Shown here: positions 9,493-17,925 of the stretch, piece after piece
How positions within the stretch are numbered: position 1 is the first letter of the stretch
How the letters are laid out: every line of letters begins with the position of its first letter
Source of the DNA: Rhodovulum adriaticum
GTDB taxonomy: Bacteria; Pseudomonadota; Alphaproteobacteria; Rhodobacterales; Rhodobacteraceae
Assembly (NCBI RefSeq): GCF_004345735.1
Contig: NZ_SLXL01000012.1
Location: forward strand, 1 to 64,000
Direction of reading: 5' to 3'
DNA: 64,000 nucleotides
Notes under the pieces: model-generated
Told to the model about the DNA's origin: nothing
What the model saw: the letters and a program-made list of their open reading frames with translations, nothing else
The model's database searches: none
Program-made: the position numbers and the translations under genes

Positions 9493-9861
9493 TCAGACCG
9501 GGTTTTGCGCCCCCGCGAAATACAGCAGCCGCCCGTCCTCGTCGAAGATCGGGCGGATGCGCAGCCGGTTCATGAAGGGCGTGCCATCCTTGCGGTAATT
9601 CAGGATGTCGATGGTAAAGGTCGTCTGCGCCTTCAGGGCATGGCGGATCGCCTCTACCGCGTTGGGGTCGGTCCCCTCCCCCTGCAAAAACCGGCAGTTC
9701 TGGCCCACGGCCTCTTCGGCGCTGTAGCCTGTCTGCCGCTCGAATTCCTCGCTGACATAGATCATCGGGTTGTCGGGCAGGTGCGGATCAGAGATGACGA
9801 CGCTCATCTCCTGCTCTTCCGTTTCCAGCAGCCCGCGCGCCTGGTCAAAGGACAAGTTCAT
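9493..9861 (-). CDS. Short LOV blue-light receptor
   Basis: This 122-residue protein is a single LOV (flavin-binding PAS) domain with no output domain. The adduct-forming cysteine is Cys56 in GQNCRFLQG; the flavin-contacting Asn88, Asn98 and Gln119 are in the expected places (LNYRKDG, FMNRLR, FAGAQN). Size and architecture match short LOV proteins such as DsLOV of Dinoroseobacter shibae, which affects photopigment formation. Start chosen at MNLSF because AAGGAAGG precedes it; the frame extends 9 codons further. It converges on the alternative oxidase gene. The signalling partner is unknown. Confidence 0.94.
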   Translation of the reverse strand: MNLSFDQARGLLETEEQEMSVVISDPHLPDNPMIYVSEEFERQTGYSAEEAVGQNCRFLQGEGTDPNAVEAIRHALKAQTTFTIDILNYRKDGTPFMNRLRIRPIFDEDGRLLYFAGAQNPV

Positions 9862-9984
9862 CTTCGGCCTTCCTTTCTGCTTGCCCAATCGCTATCCCGC
9901 CCGTGTGGCCGGGACAAGTCAATCGCGCTCTGGACGGCGCCGCGCCCTTTCCTTATATCTTTTGTAGGAATTGCAGGAGCCCCA

Positions 9985-10347
9985 ATGTCCGAGCCTCAGG
10001 AAAAGCTCGAGGGAACGCCCCTCATCAAGCCGTCATCGACCGAGCACCCGCTTTACGAGCAGGTCGTCGAGGCATGCCGCAGCGTTTATGACCCGGAAAT
10101 CCCGGTCAATATCTACGACCTGGGTCTGATCTACACGATCGAGATCGACGCCGAGAACGCGGTTCACATCACCATGACCCTGACCGCGCCGGGCTGCCCG
10201 GTGGCGGGCGACATGCCCGGCTGGCTGCAAGAGGCGGTGGAACCCGTGGCCGGCGTCAAACAGGTGGACGTGGACATCACCTGGGATCCGCCCTGGGGCA
10301 TGGACATGATGTCGGACGAGGCGCGGCTGGAACTGGGCTTCATGTAG
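9985..10347 (+). CDS. sufT: SufT-like Fe-S cluster assembly protein (MIP18/DUF59)
   Basis: This 120-residue single-domain MIP18-family protein is involved in maturation or delivery of Fe-S clusters. It shows the family core YDPEIPVNIYDLGLIY, the conserved Cys in TLTAPGCPVAGDMP and the C-terminal WDPPWGMDMMSDEARLELGF. SufT usually closes suf operons; here only sufA follows, so the rest of the SUF system must lie elsewhere. The ATG at 9985 follows CAGGAG; the longer frame reading through the LOV gene antisense is not used. Confidence 0.92.
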   Translation: MSEPQEKLEGTPLIKPSSTEHPLYEQVVEACRSVYDPEIPVNIYDLGLIYTIEIDAENAVHITMTLTAPGCPVAGDMPGWLQEAVEPVAGVKQVDVDITWDPPWGMDMMSDEARLELGFM

Positions 10348-10527
10348 GCGCGATGCCACTTAACCCGCGCTGACATCAGCACGGACGCTGACACCTGTCG
10401 GTGTGCGCCTCTATATTCCCGGCTCAAACACTCAAGAAACCGGCACATTCCGCCAAACACGGCCCGCGCCCCTTGAGTGCCCCGGTGCAAGCCCCTACCC
10501 TTAAGTGGGAAAAGGGAGCCACGAAAC

Positions 10528-10896
10528 ATGTTCGGAATACCCGGCAAAGCACCGGTCACACTCACCCCTGCCGCGGCGGCGCAGGTGGCGAAACTCATGG
10601 CGCGCGACAGCGGCGCCGGTCTGCGTATCGGCGTCAAGAAGGGCGGCTGCGCGGGCATGGAATACACGATGGAGGTCGTGACCCAGACCGACCCCCTGGA
10701 CGAGGTGGTCGAACAGGACGGCGCCCGGGTGATGATCGCGCCGATGGCCCAGATGTTCCTGTTCGGCACCGAAATCGATTACGAGGTGTCGCTGTTGGAA
10801 TCAGGCTTCAAGTTCCGCAACCCTAACGTGGTGGATGCCTGCGGCTGCGGCGAGTCGATCAAGTTCCGCGACATGGACGCCCCCGCCGAAGGCTGA
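10528..10896 (+). CDS. sufA: A-type Fe-S carrier protein (SufA/IscA)
   Basis: This 122-residue A-type carrier holds Fe-S clusters or iron for transfer to apoproteins. The three invariant cysteines are Cys41 (GGCAGM), Cys105 and Cys107 (CGCGES). The start [13 protein letters not shown] has GGGAG upstream; the alternative Met 17 codons earlier gives a non-homologous leader. It lies 180 bases after sufT on the same strand, and a separate promoter in that gap is possible. Confidence 0.94.
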   Translation: MFGIPGKAPVTLTPAAAAQVAKLMARDSGAGLRIGVKKGGCAGMEYTMEVVTQTDPLDEVVEQDGARVMIAPMAQMFLFGTEIDYEVSLLESGFKFRNPNVVDACGCGESIKFRDMDAPAEG

Positions 10897-10982
10897 CCCG
10901 CCCACGCGGCGAATTGGGCTGTTCCGCCGCGCGCCCAAATGCCCTAGGAAAGCCGTCAAAGCAATTCCAAGGGAGTGAGGAC

Positions 10983-11732
10983 ATGCGCAAGAAACTGGCC
11001 GCCGGCAACTGGAAGATGAACGGCACCGCCGCCGCCCTGGAAGAGGTGACGGCCCTGGCCGGCGCCCACCCCAGGCCCGTTGCCGACATCCTGATCTGCC
11101 CCCCGGCCACACTGATCGACCGCATGGCCACGGTCGCCAAGGGCACGGCCATCGCCCTGGGCGGGCAGGATTGCCACGCCGCCCATACCGGCGCCCATAC
11201 CGGCGACATCGCCGCGCACATGCTGGCCGATGCGGGCGCGACCCATGTCATTCTGGGCCATTCCGAGCGCCGCACCGACCACGGCGAAACCGACGCGGAT
11301 GTCCGGGCCAAGACCCTGGCCGCGCTGGATGCCGGGCTGGTCGCCGTGGTCTGCGTCGGCGAAACCGAAGGCCAGCGCGACGCGGGCGAAACGTTGAACG
11401 TGATCGGCACGCAACTGGCCGGATCGCTGCCCGACGAGGGCGTGACCGGCGCAACGGTCGTCGTCGCCTATGAACCCGTCTGGGCCATCGGCACCGGCCG
11501 CGTGCCCACCATCGAACAGATCGCCGAGGTGCACGATTTCATGCGCGCCGAACTGGCCAAACGCTTCGGCGATGTGGCCGAGGGCATCCGCCTGCTTTAC
11601 GGCGGGTCGGTCAAGCCTGCCAATGCGGCGGAAATCTTCGCAACCTCGAACGTGGATGGCGCGCTGGTGGGCGGCGCCTCGCTGAAGGCGGTGGATTTCT
11701 CGGCCATCATCTCGGCGCTGGAAGTGGCCTGA
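10983..11732 (+). CDS. tpiA: Triosephosphate isomerase
   Basis: This 249-residue TIM barrel interconverts dihydroxyacetone phosphate and glyceraldehyde 3-phosphate. The catalytic residues Lys11 (NWKMNG), His93 (LGHSERR) and Glu164 ([11 protein letters not shown]), and the phosphate loop YGGSVKPAN, are intact. Length is normal. It stands alone and is closed by a strong bidirectional terminator that it shares with the convergent TRAP operon. Confidence 0.98.
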   Translation: MRKKLAAGNWKMNGTAAALEEVTALAGAHPRPVADILICPPATLIDRMATVAKGTAIALGGQDCHAAHTGAHTGDIAAHMLADAGATHVILGHSERRTDHGETDADVRAKTLAALDAGLVAVVCVGETEGQRDAGETLNVIGTQLAGSLPDEGVTGATVVVAYEPVWAIGTGRVPTIEQIAEVHDFMRAELAKRFGDVAEGIRLLYGGSVKPANAAEIFATSNVDGALVGGASLKAVDFSAIISALEVA

Positions 11733-11756
11733 GCGGCACCCAGTATCCCGAAACGC

Positions 11757-11788
11757 ACAAAGGGCCGCGCGATCTGCGCGGCCCTTTT
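11757..11788. terminator. Bidirectional terminator between tpiA and dctM
   Basis: AAAGGGCCGCGC and GCGCGGCCCTTTT form a 12-bp stem flanked by A-run and T-run, so it can stop transcription from both convergent genes. Confidence 0.9.
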
Positions 11789-11826
11789 CGTTTGGCTGGC
11801 GCCACCCACAAGGGGCGGCGCACCAT

Positions 11827-13224
11827 CTAGTTCACGATGATCTCTGGCCCCATCAACGCCGTTGGCAGCGCGGTAGACAGCCAGGGCACATAGGTCACCA
11901 GGATCAGGAACACGAACAGCACGCCCAGGAAGGGCAGCGCCGCCTTGACCACGCGCATCATCGGCATGCCCGCCACGCCCGAGGTCACGAACAGGTTCAG
12001 ACCCACCGGCGGCGTGATCATCCCGATTTCCATGTTCACCACCATGATGATGCCCAGATGGATCGGGTCGATCCCCAGTTCGATCGCGATGGGGAACACC
12101 AGCGGCGCCACGATCACGATCAGGCCAGAGGGTTCCATGAACTGACCGCCGATCAGCAGGATGATGTTGACCATCACCAGGAACATGATCGGGCCAAGCC
12201 CGGCCTCCAGCATCGCGCCGGCGATCTGTTGCGGGATCTGCTCGTCGGTCAGGACGTGTTTCAGGATCAGAGCGTTGGCAATGATGAACATCAGCATGAT
12301 GGTCAGCTTGCCCGCATCCAGCAGGGTGCGCCGCGTATCGGCATGGACGAAGCCGGTCAACAGCGCCTGCGGGCGGCGCATCAGGCTGACCGGGGCGCCC
12401 CCCTCGCCCGCCGCCTTCAGCGGGCCCATGTCGCGGTAGACAAAGACCGCGATCACGAAGGCATAGACAGAGGCAACCGCCGCGGCCTCGGTCGGGGTAA
12501 AGATGGCGCCGGTCACGCCGGGAATGCCGTAGATGCCGCCCATGATGATGACGATCAGCATCAGGCCCCAGAACGCATCCCTGAAACTGGCGGCAACCTC
12601 GCCCCAGCCCTGCCACTGGCCCTTGGGCATGTTGCGGATCGTGGCAATGACATAGATCGACACCATCAGCATCAGGCCCGCCAGCAGACCCGGAATGACG
12701 CCCGCTAGGAACATCCGGCCCACCGACACATCGGTCGCCGAGGCATAGACCACCATCACGATGGAGGGCGGGATCAGGATGCCCAGCGTACCCGCGTTAC
12801 AGATCACACCGGCGGCGAAATCGTTGGTATACCCCACCTTGCGCATCGCCGCGATAACGATAGAGCCGATGGCAACCACCGTCGCGGGCGACGACCCCGA
12901 CAGGGCGGCGAACATCATGCAGGCGAAAACGCCCGCAATCGCCAGACCGCCGCGCAGATGCCCCACGCAGGCGATGGAAAAGCGGATGATCCGCCGCGCC
13001 ACGCCGCCCGTCGACATGAAGCTGGAGGCCAGGATAAAGAACGGGATCGCCAAGAGCGTGTAATGCCCCGCCATCGCCTGATAGAGCGATTGCGCAATCG
13101 ACGCCAACGACGTGTCCGAAAAGGCCAGCAGGAAGATGATCGAGGCCATGCCCAGCGACACCGCGATCGGCACGCCGATCAGCAGGAACCCGATCACCAT
13201 CGTGAAAAGAAGGACGACATCCAT
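11827..13224 (-). CDS. dctM: TRAP transporter large permease DctM
   Basis: This 465-residue protein with about 12-13 hydrophobic segments belongs to the DctM family. It shows typical motifs such as AALSGSSPATVVAIGSI, GILIPPSIVMVVYA and GMITPPVGLNLFVTSG, which form the sodium- and substrate-binding elements of the elevator domain. It works with DctQ and the periplasmic DctP to import C4-dicarboxylates or related organic acids using the sodium gradient. The gene starts 2 bases after dctQ. The length is slightly above the usual ~430. Confidence 0.95.
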   Translation of the reverse strand: MDVVLLFTMVIGFLLIGVPIAVSLGMASIIFLLAFSDTSLASIAQSLYQAMAGHYTLLAIPFFILASSFMSTGGVARRIIRFSIACVGHLRGGLAIAGVFACMMFAALSGSSPATVVAIGSIVIAAMRKVGYTNDFAAGVICNAGTLGILIPPSIVMVVYASATDVSVGRMFLAGVIPGLLAGLMLMVSIYVIATIRNMPKGQWQGWGEVAASFRDAFWGLMLIVIIMGGIYGIPGVTGAIFTPTEAAAVASVYAFVIAVFVYRDMGPLKAAGEGGAPVSLMRRPQALLTGFVHADTRRTLLDAGKLTIMLMFIIANALILKHVLTDEQIPQQIAGAMLEAGLGPIMFLVMVNIILLIGGQFMEPSGLIVIVAPLVFPIAIELGIDPIHLGIIMVVNMEIGMITPPVGLNLFVTSGVAGMPMMRVVKAALPFLGVLFVFLILVTYVPWLSTALPTALMGPEIIVN

Positions 13225-13226
13225 AA

Positions 13227-13922
13227 TCAGTTGCCTCGCTCGGCGGCCACTTCCTCGACCGCGTCTTCAGCCTCGTGGCTGACGATCAGCCCCTCCTGGC
13301 GGCCGGTCACGATGCGCCAACCCGCCTGCAGCAGGCGATACAACATCAGCGCAACCGCGAAGGGGATCATCGTGTAGGGCAGCGCCACCGGGAGCTTTTC
13401 ATACGGATCCTCGCCCTCGGGCAGGAACAGATACTCCAGCGGCGCGCGCAGGATCTCGGGCATCGGGATCCGCTCTGTCGGGACGTAGCCGCGGTAATCC
13501 CAGGGTTTCATGTCCTCGAACCCGGTGGGGAACCAGCGGCCCGTGGTCGGCGCAAGGTTGGCATAGGGCGCCCAGTAATCATACGCGCCCTTCATCAGCA
13601 GCAGCGCATAGGCCATACAGACGGCCAGCGCCAGGAACGCCATCAACCGCCGTGGCCCGTGGCCCAGCATGTTGATCACCGCGTCCACGCCCAGGTGCAT
13701 GGTGATCTTGAACCCGTAGGCGATGCCGAACAGCACCAGCCAGGCAAACAGCACCAGCGTCAATTCCAGGCCCCAGATCAGGCCGGAATTGAACCCGTAT
13801 CGCAGCACGACGTTGACGAATGTCACCAGGGCCATCAGCCCCAGCAGCGTTGCGATCACCGTTTCCTCGACCGCGTGCACGGCTCGCGCCAGCGCGGTCT
13901 TGGGGCGGTAAGATGCGCTCAT
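13227..13922 (-). CDS. dctQ: TRAP transporter small permease DctQ
   Basis: This 231-residue membrane protein has four main hydrophobic helices and the family signature LIWGLELTLVLFAWLVLFG. A periplasmic or loop insertion of about 75 residues (YDYWAPYANLAPTTGRW onwards) sits between helices 3 and 4, as in larger DctQ variants. It scaffolds DctM. The start MSASYRPK has a GA-rich Shine-Dalgarno; the frame extends 47 codons upstream into the intercistronic hairpin without homology. Confidence 0.92.
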   Translation of the reverse strand: MSASYRPKTALARAVHAVEETVIATLLGLMALVTFVNVVLRYGFNSGLIWGLELTLVLFAWLVLFGIAYGFKITMHLGVDAVINMLGHGPRRLMAFLALAVCMAYALLLMKGAYDYWAPYANLAPTTGRWFPTGFEDMKPWDYRGYVPTERIPMPEILRAPLEYLFLPEGEDPYEKLPVALPYTMIPFAVALMLYRLLQAGWRIVTGRQEGLIVSHEAEDAVEEVAAERGN

Positions 13923-13963
13923 CCCCTCGGCCCTCCGGTCATGTTCGGCTAATCCCTCGAAAG

Positions 13964-13990
13964 GCGACGGCCCGAGAATCGGGCCGTCGC
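13964..13990 (-). terminator. Intercistronic hairpin between dctP and dctQ
   Basis: GCGACGGCCCG and CGGGCCGTCGC form a perfect 11-bp stem around AGAAT. It lies directly after the dctP stop and has no U-run. It probably attenuates dctQM or protects the dctP mRNA end, so that binding protein exceeds permease. Confidence 0.75.
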
Positions 13991-14007
13991 GTGATATGCA
14001 AAGCGCC

Positions 14008-15009
14008 TTAGTTCTGCGCGTTGATTTCCTGCGCGGCGGCGATGGTGTCGGCGCCAACGTCACCCTCGAACTGGGCCCAGACCGGCTTCATCGCGTCGAC
14101 CCATTCCTGGCGCTGCTCGGCGGTCAGCTGGCGCACTTCGCCGCCGGCGTCGATGATCGCCTGCTTGGCGGCCTGGTTCACAGTGAAGGACTCGGAGTTG
14201 CGGGTCTCGGTCACCTCGGCCAGGATGGTGGCCAGCTGGTCGCGCACGTCGGCATCCAGACCGTCCCACCACTCGACCGAGGTCACGACCAGGTAGTCCA
14301 GGATGCCGTGGTTGGTCTCGGTGATGCCGTCCTGCACCTCGAAAAACTTCTGGCCGTAGATGTTCGACCAAGTGTTTTCCTGCCCGTCGACGACGCCGGT
14401 TTGCAGCGCGCCGTAGACCTCGGAGAACGCCATCGGCTGCGGGCTGGCGCCCAGAGCCTCCATCTGCGCGACCAGAACATCAGAGGTCTGCACGCGGAAT
14501 TTCAGGCCCGCGGCATCGCTGGGCGACAGCAGCGGCTTGTTGGCCGAGAACTGCTTCATCCCGTTGTGCCAGAAGGCCAGCCCCAGCAGGCCGCGGCGCG
14601 CCATGGAACCTTTCATCGCCTCGCCGGTCTCGGACGCCTGGAACGCGTTCACCGCATCGATGTTCTTGAACATGAAGGGCAGATCGAAGATGCGGAACTG
14701 CTTGGTGTATTTCTCGAATTTCGACAGCGAGGGCGCAGCCATCTGCACGTCGCCGTTCAGCATGGCCTCCAGCACCTGGTCGTCGTTGTAAAGCGTGGAG
14801 TTGGGGTAGACCTCCATGCAGGCCACGCCATCCATTTCGGCGTTCACGCGCTCGGCCAGCAGGGTGGCAGCGATGCCCTTGGGGTGGCGGTCAGAGTTGG
14901 TGACGTGGCTGAACTTGATCACCATCTCGCCATCGTCGCAGGCCGCGATCGCGGAACCGGCGGAGAAAGACAGCGCCACGGCAGCGGCGGCGGCAGTCAC
15001 GAATTTCAT
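14008..15009 (-). CDS. dctP: TRAP transporter periplasmic binding protein DctP
   Basis: This 333-residue secreted protein has a Sec signal peptide (~1-22, ending GSAIAA). The DctP fold is recognised by FSHVTNSDRHPKG, the carboxylate-binding Arg region in AGLKFRVQTS and VVDGQENTWSNIYGQKFFEVQ. It delivers C4-dicarboxylates or similar acids to DctQM. It is first in the dctPQM operon. An inverted repeat 60 bases upstream may be an operator. The exact ligand cannot be read from sequence. Confidence 0.94.
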   Translation of the reverse strand: MKFVTAAAAAVALSFSAGSAIAACDDGEMVIKFSHVTNSDRHPKGIAATLLAERVNAEMDGVACMEVYPNSTLYNDDQVLEAMLNGDVQMAAPSLSKFEKYTKQFRIFDLPFMFKNIDAVNAFQASETGEAMKGSMARRGLLGLAFWHNGMKQFSANKPLLSPSDAAGLKFRVQTSDVLVAQMEALGASPQPMAFSEVYGALQTGVVDGQENTWSNIYGQKFFEVQDGITETNHGILDYLVVTSVEWWDGLDADVRDQLATILAEVTETRNSESFTVNQAAKQAIIDAGGEVRQLTAEQRQEWVDAMKPVWAQFEGDVGADTIAAAQEINAQN

Positions 15010-15314
15010 GTGCTATCCTCCCAGATAACCGTTCTGATTGTACCGCCCGTTTCGGGGGCGGTGACCGACTATCACCGATGATAGCCGATGTCTCAAGAAA
15101 AACGAAAGCAGCGCCCCGCGCAGCCGCCCCGACGCCTGCGACAATCGTGCTTGATCTGTGTCATGGTCGCGCGGCCCGCGTTTTGGAAAACCCGTGCGGA
15201 CGGGAAACGCCGGGCCCGCGTGCCCGGTCCGTGCGAAGGAAGAGGGGTTTCCCCACCCTGCGAGGACACCTATAGGAGAGGAGCGGGACCGAAGGCCCCG
15301 TTGCGTGATACATC
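15010..15314. other. Divergent intergenic region dctP / fpr
   Basis: 305 bases between two divergent genes. It holds the dctP ribosome-binding site (GGGAGGA on the minus strand), the inverted repeat at 15069-15084 and, near fpr, no strong Shine-Dalgarno. A sequence TTGATCTGTGTCAT near 15150 resembles half of an FNR box but its right half is poor. No gene seen. Confidence 0.6.
15069..15084. promoter_or_regulatory. Inverted repeat, candidate operator of dctPQM
   Basis: CTATCA-CCGA-TGATAG is a perfect 6-bp inverted repeat 60-75 bases upstream of the dctP start. Position and symmetry fit a dimeric repressor site, but no regulator gene is adjacent. Confidence 0.45.
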
Positions 15315-16133
15315 ATGAACCAGCAGAGCGCCGTGACCCAGACCGCCGCCAAGAAGACCCTGCCCGACGCGCAGACCGTGACCGAGGTGCGCCACTACAC
15401 CGACGATCTGTTCTATTTCCGCACGACGCGGCCGCAGTCCCTGCGCTTCCGCTCGGGCGAATTCGTGATGATCGGGCTGCCCGGCGACGACGGCAAGCCG
15501 ATCATGCGGGCCTATTCCATCGCCTCGCCGTCCTGGGACGACGGGCTGGATTTCTACTCGATCAAGGTGCAGGACGGCCCGCTAACCAGCCGCCTGCAAC
15601 ATATCAAGCCCGGCGACGAGATCATCCTGCGGCCCAAGCCGGTGGGAACCCTGGTGCTGGACGCGCTGCTGCCCGGCAAGCGACTGTGGTTCCTGGCCAC
15701 CGGCACCGGCATCGCCCCCTTTGCCAGCCTGATGCGCGACCCCGAGACATACGAACAGTATGACGAGGTCATCATGATGCACACCTGCCGCCATGTGGCA
15801 GAGCTGGAATTCGGGCGCGAGCTGGTCGAAAGCCTGCCCGAGGATCCGCTGATCGGCGAGTTCGTCGGCGACAAGCTGAAATACTACCCCACCACTACCC
15901 GCGAAGACTTCAAGACCATGGGCCGGGTGACCGACAACCTGACCTCGGGCAAGGTGTTCGCCGATCTGGGTCTGGGAACGGACAAGATGGACCCGGCGAT
16001 CGACCGCGCGATGATCTGCGGTTCGCTGGCGTTCAACAAGGATCTGATGGCCATCCTGGATGGCTGGGGCCTGCGCGAAGGCGCCAATTCCGAACCGGCG
16101 GAATACGTGGTCGAAAAGGCCTTCGTCGGCTAA
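15315..16133 (+). CDS. fpr: Ferredoxin/flavodoxin-NADP(+) reductase
   Basis: This 272-residue bacterial (subclass I) FNR transfers electrons between NADPH and ferredoxin or flavodoxin in the cytoplasm. The FAD-binding RAYSIAS motif (~residue 63), the NADP-binding GTGIAPFASL and the C-terminal EYVVEKAFVG are present. Family length is 255-275. The first ~18 residues are variable. It is a single gene, ended by a terminator shared with the convergent repeat-protein gene. In Rhodobacter such an enzyme serves oxidative stress defence and nitrogen metabolism; here the role is not shown. Confidence 0.95.
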   Translation: MNQQSAVTQTAAKKTLPDAQTVTEVRHYTDDLFYFRTTRPQSLRFRSGEFVMIGLPGDDGKPIMRAYSIASPSWDDGLDFYSIKVQDGPLTSRLQHIKPGDEIILRPKPVGTLVLDALLPGKRLWFLATGTGIAPFASLMRDPETYEQYDEVIMMHTCRHVAELEFGRELVESLPEDPLIGEFVGDKLKYYPTTTREDFKTMGRVTDNLTSGKVFADLGLGTDKMDPAIDRAMICGSLAFNKDLMAILDGWGLREGANSEPAEYVVEKAFVG

Positions 16134-16152
16134 ATCGCGACGATGTAAAAAC

Positions 16153-16187
16153 AAAACCCCGCAGGCCATCGGCTTGCGGGGTTTTTT
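16153..16187. terminator. Bidirectional terminator after fpr
   Basis: AAAACCCCGCAGGCC / GGCTTGCGGGGTTTTTT forms a stem with T-run downstream on the plus strand and an A-run on the other side, serving fpr and the convergent repeat-protein gene. Confidence 0.9.
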
Positions 16188-16212
16188 CGTTCGGGTGCGC
16201 GCTGGCGTTGGC

Positions 16213-17058
16213 TTACTCGCCGAGCGCCTCTTGCACGCGCGTCTGCACCTCGTCGATCAGGGACGGGGCGGTCCGTGCACGCTCTACGATCTCGATCAGC
16301 GTGCGTTTTTCCGCCTCGCCAAGGTCCGATCCCTCGATCCGCGCGACCAACGCATCCGCGTCGAACCCTTCCGATGCGGGCGTCGCCGCCTGTTCGGCTG
16401 CCTCGGTCGCCGTATCCTCGGCAGGGGCCGTTTCTTGGGCCGGTTCGGCGGCCTGCTCTGTGGCGGCTTCCTCTGTCGCCTCGACCGCGTCCGTCGCGCC
16501 TTCAGCGGCTTCGGTTGCCATATCTTCCGCCGCTTCGCTTGCGTCGGTGGCGATGTCTTCAGCGGCCTCGGCCGCATCGGTCGCCATATCGGCAGCACCT
16601 TCAGCGGCTTCGGTCGCCGTCTCTTCCACTGCTTCGCTAGCATCGGTGGCGATGTCTTCGGCAGCTTCGGTCGTTTCGGTCCCCATCTCGGCCGCGTCTT
16701 CCGCCGCTTCGGTCGCCATATCTTCGGCTGCCTCGACGGCCTCTTGCGCCATATCGGCCGCGCCTTCGGCGGCCTCGGTCGCGGTTTCCTCAACGGCCTC
16801 GACCGCGTCCGCTGCCATCTCGGCGGCGGCATCAGCCGCTTCGCCCGCGGCGTCCATCACCTCGTCCGCGGTTTCCTGCACCGCCTCCACCGCGTCTTCG
16901 GCCGCGGCCGTGCCCTCTTCAATCGCCTCCTCCGCCTCGCTCACGGCCTCTTGGGCTGCCTCCTCGGGCTCGGGCGCCGTCGATTGGCTGGCATACCAAT
17001 AGTAACCGCCCCCGGCCAGGGCGGCGAGCACGACGACAATTGCAACTATACGTCCCAT
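16213..17058 (-). CDS. Membrane-anchored Ala/Glu-rich 11-mer-repeat protein (LEA-like)
   Basis: I do not recognise a named family. The 281-residue protein has one N-terminal transmembrane segment (MGRIVAIVVVLAALAGGGYY), then ~190 residues almost entirely of Ala, Glu, Asp, Thr and Met in imperfect repeats of about 11 residues, such as AAEDIATDASE and AAEGAADMATE. Residues ~225-281 are a more ordinary helical domain (FDADALVARIEGSDLGEAEK). The pattern predicts a long amphipathic helix or coiled coil, like group-3 LEA or apolipoprotein-type proteins, probably projecting into the periplasm. The start is chosen just before the membrane segment; a 25-codon upstream extension looks non-coding. Confidence 0.75.
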   Translation of the reverse strand: MGRIVAIVVVLAALAGGGYYWYASQSTAPEPEEAAQEAVSEAEEAIEEGTAAAEDAVEAVQETADEVMDAAGEAADAAAEMAADAVEAVEETATEAAEGAADMAQEAVEAAEDMATEAAEDAAEMGTETTEAAEDIATDASEAVEETATEAAEGAADMATDAAEAAEDIATDASEAAEDMATEAAEGATDAVEATEEAATEQAAEPAQETAPAEDTATEAAEQAATPASEGFDADALVARIEGSDLGEAEKRTLIEIVERARTAPSLIDEVQTRVQEALGE

Positions 17059-17235
17059 CGCGGTCTTCCCTCCGACTCTGCGATCATCCAATACCCTAAG
17101 GGTGGGTGCGCGCACGCCCCACCGCAAGCCCATGCGGCGCCGCAGCCCCGATCCGGCGGATTAGCCGCTTGAAACACCCCATCGCGGCGGGTAATTTGAG
17201 ATCTGGACAACAGCAACGGCAACAGGAGCATTCCC

Positions 17236-17781
17236 ATAGCCCGCAGACCGCACAACGCGCCCCCCACGCGCGACACTGGCCCCCGCGTCAACCAGCGCAT
17301 CCGGGCCCCCGAAATCCGTTTGATCGGCGCCGAGGGCGAAAATATCGGCGTCGTGCCGCCCGCCAAAGCGATGGCGCTGGCCGAGGAGGCTGGGCTTGAC
17401 CTGGTCGAAATCTCGCCGAACGCCACGCCGCCGGTCTGCAAGATCATGGATTTCGGCAAGTATAAATATGAAACGCAGAAGCGCGAAGCCGAGGCCCGGA
17501 AAAAGCAGAAGATCATCGAGGTCAAGGAGGTCAAGTTCCGCCCGAACACCGACACCCATGACTACGGCGTCAAGATGCGCAACGTCTTCAAGTTCCTGGA
17601 AAACGGCGACAAGGTGAAGGTGACCCTGCGGTTCCGTGGGCGCGAGATGGCACACCAGAATCTGGGACGCGAGTTGCTGGAACGGGTGGCCGAGGACGTG
17701 AAGGAAATCGGCAAGGTCGAAAACATGCCGAAGATGGAAGGCCGCCAGATGATCATGATGATCGGACCGCTGGCCAAGTAA
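17236..17781 (+). CDS. infC: Translation initiation factor IF-3, probable AUA start
   Basis: This 181-residue IF-3 binds the 30S subunit, prevents 50S joining and checks the start codon. N-domain ([20 protein letters not shown]), linker helix ([17 protein letters not shown]) and C-domain ([12 protein letters not shown] to MIMMIGP) are intact. There is no ATG or GTG where homologues begin: the frame before residue ARRPHNAPP has ATA at 17236, 7 bases after AGGAG (17224-17228); an ATT lies at 17230 but only 1 base from the SD. Non-canonical starts are the known autoregulatory device of infC. The first ATG in frame, 17320, would delete 28 conserved residues. rpmI and rplT do not follow. Confidence 0.93.
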   Translation: MARRPHNAPPTRDTGPRVNQRIRAPEIRLIGAEGENIGVVPPAKAMALAEEAGLDLVEISPNATPPVCKIMDFGKYKYETQKREAEARKKQKIIEVKEVKFRPNTDTHDYGVKMRNVFKFLENGDKVKVTLRFRGREMAHQNLGRELLERVAEDVKEIGKVENMPKMEGRQMIMMIGPLAK

Positions 17782-17807
17782 CGGCGACCGACCCACCCCC
17801 GAATGCG

Positions 17808-17833
17808 AACGCCCCGCCCCTAGGCGGGGCGTT
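17808..17833 (+). terminator. Terminator after infC
   Basis: AACGCCCCGCC / GGCGGGGCGTT form an 11-bp stem around CCTA, followed by GTCGTTT. It lies 26 bases after the infC stop. Confidence 0.8.
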
Positions 17834-17925
17834 GTCGTTTGGCAGGGCCGGACACCGCGCTTGACGGGCGCGGGCGTGGGCGGCACGCTCGCCCGATCCC
17901 GCCATTTTCGCGCAGGCCAAACGCC

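Noticed and set aside
15148-15161. FNR-like site TTGATCTGTGTCAT upstream of fpr
   Set aside because: The right half matches only 3 of 5 consensus positions, unlike the two perfect boxes elsewhere in the window.
16213-17058. Regular DNA repeats suggesting a CRISPR array
   Set aside because: The repeats are short, imperfect, codon-phased and encode an Ala/Glu repeat protein with a membrane anchor; there are no unique spacers of constant length.
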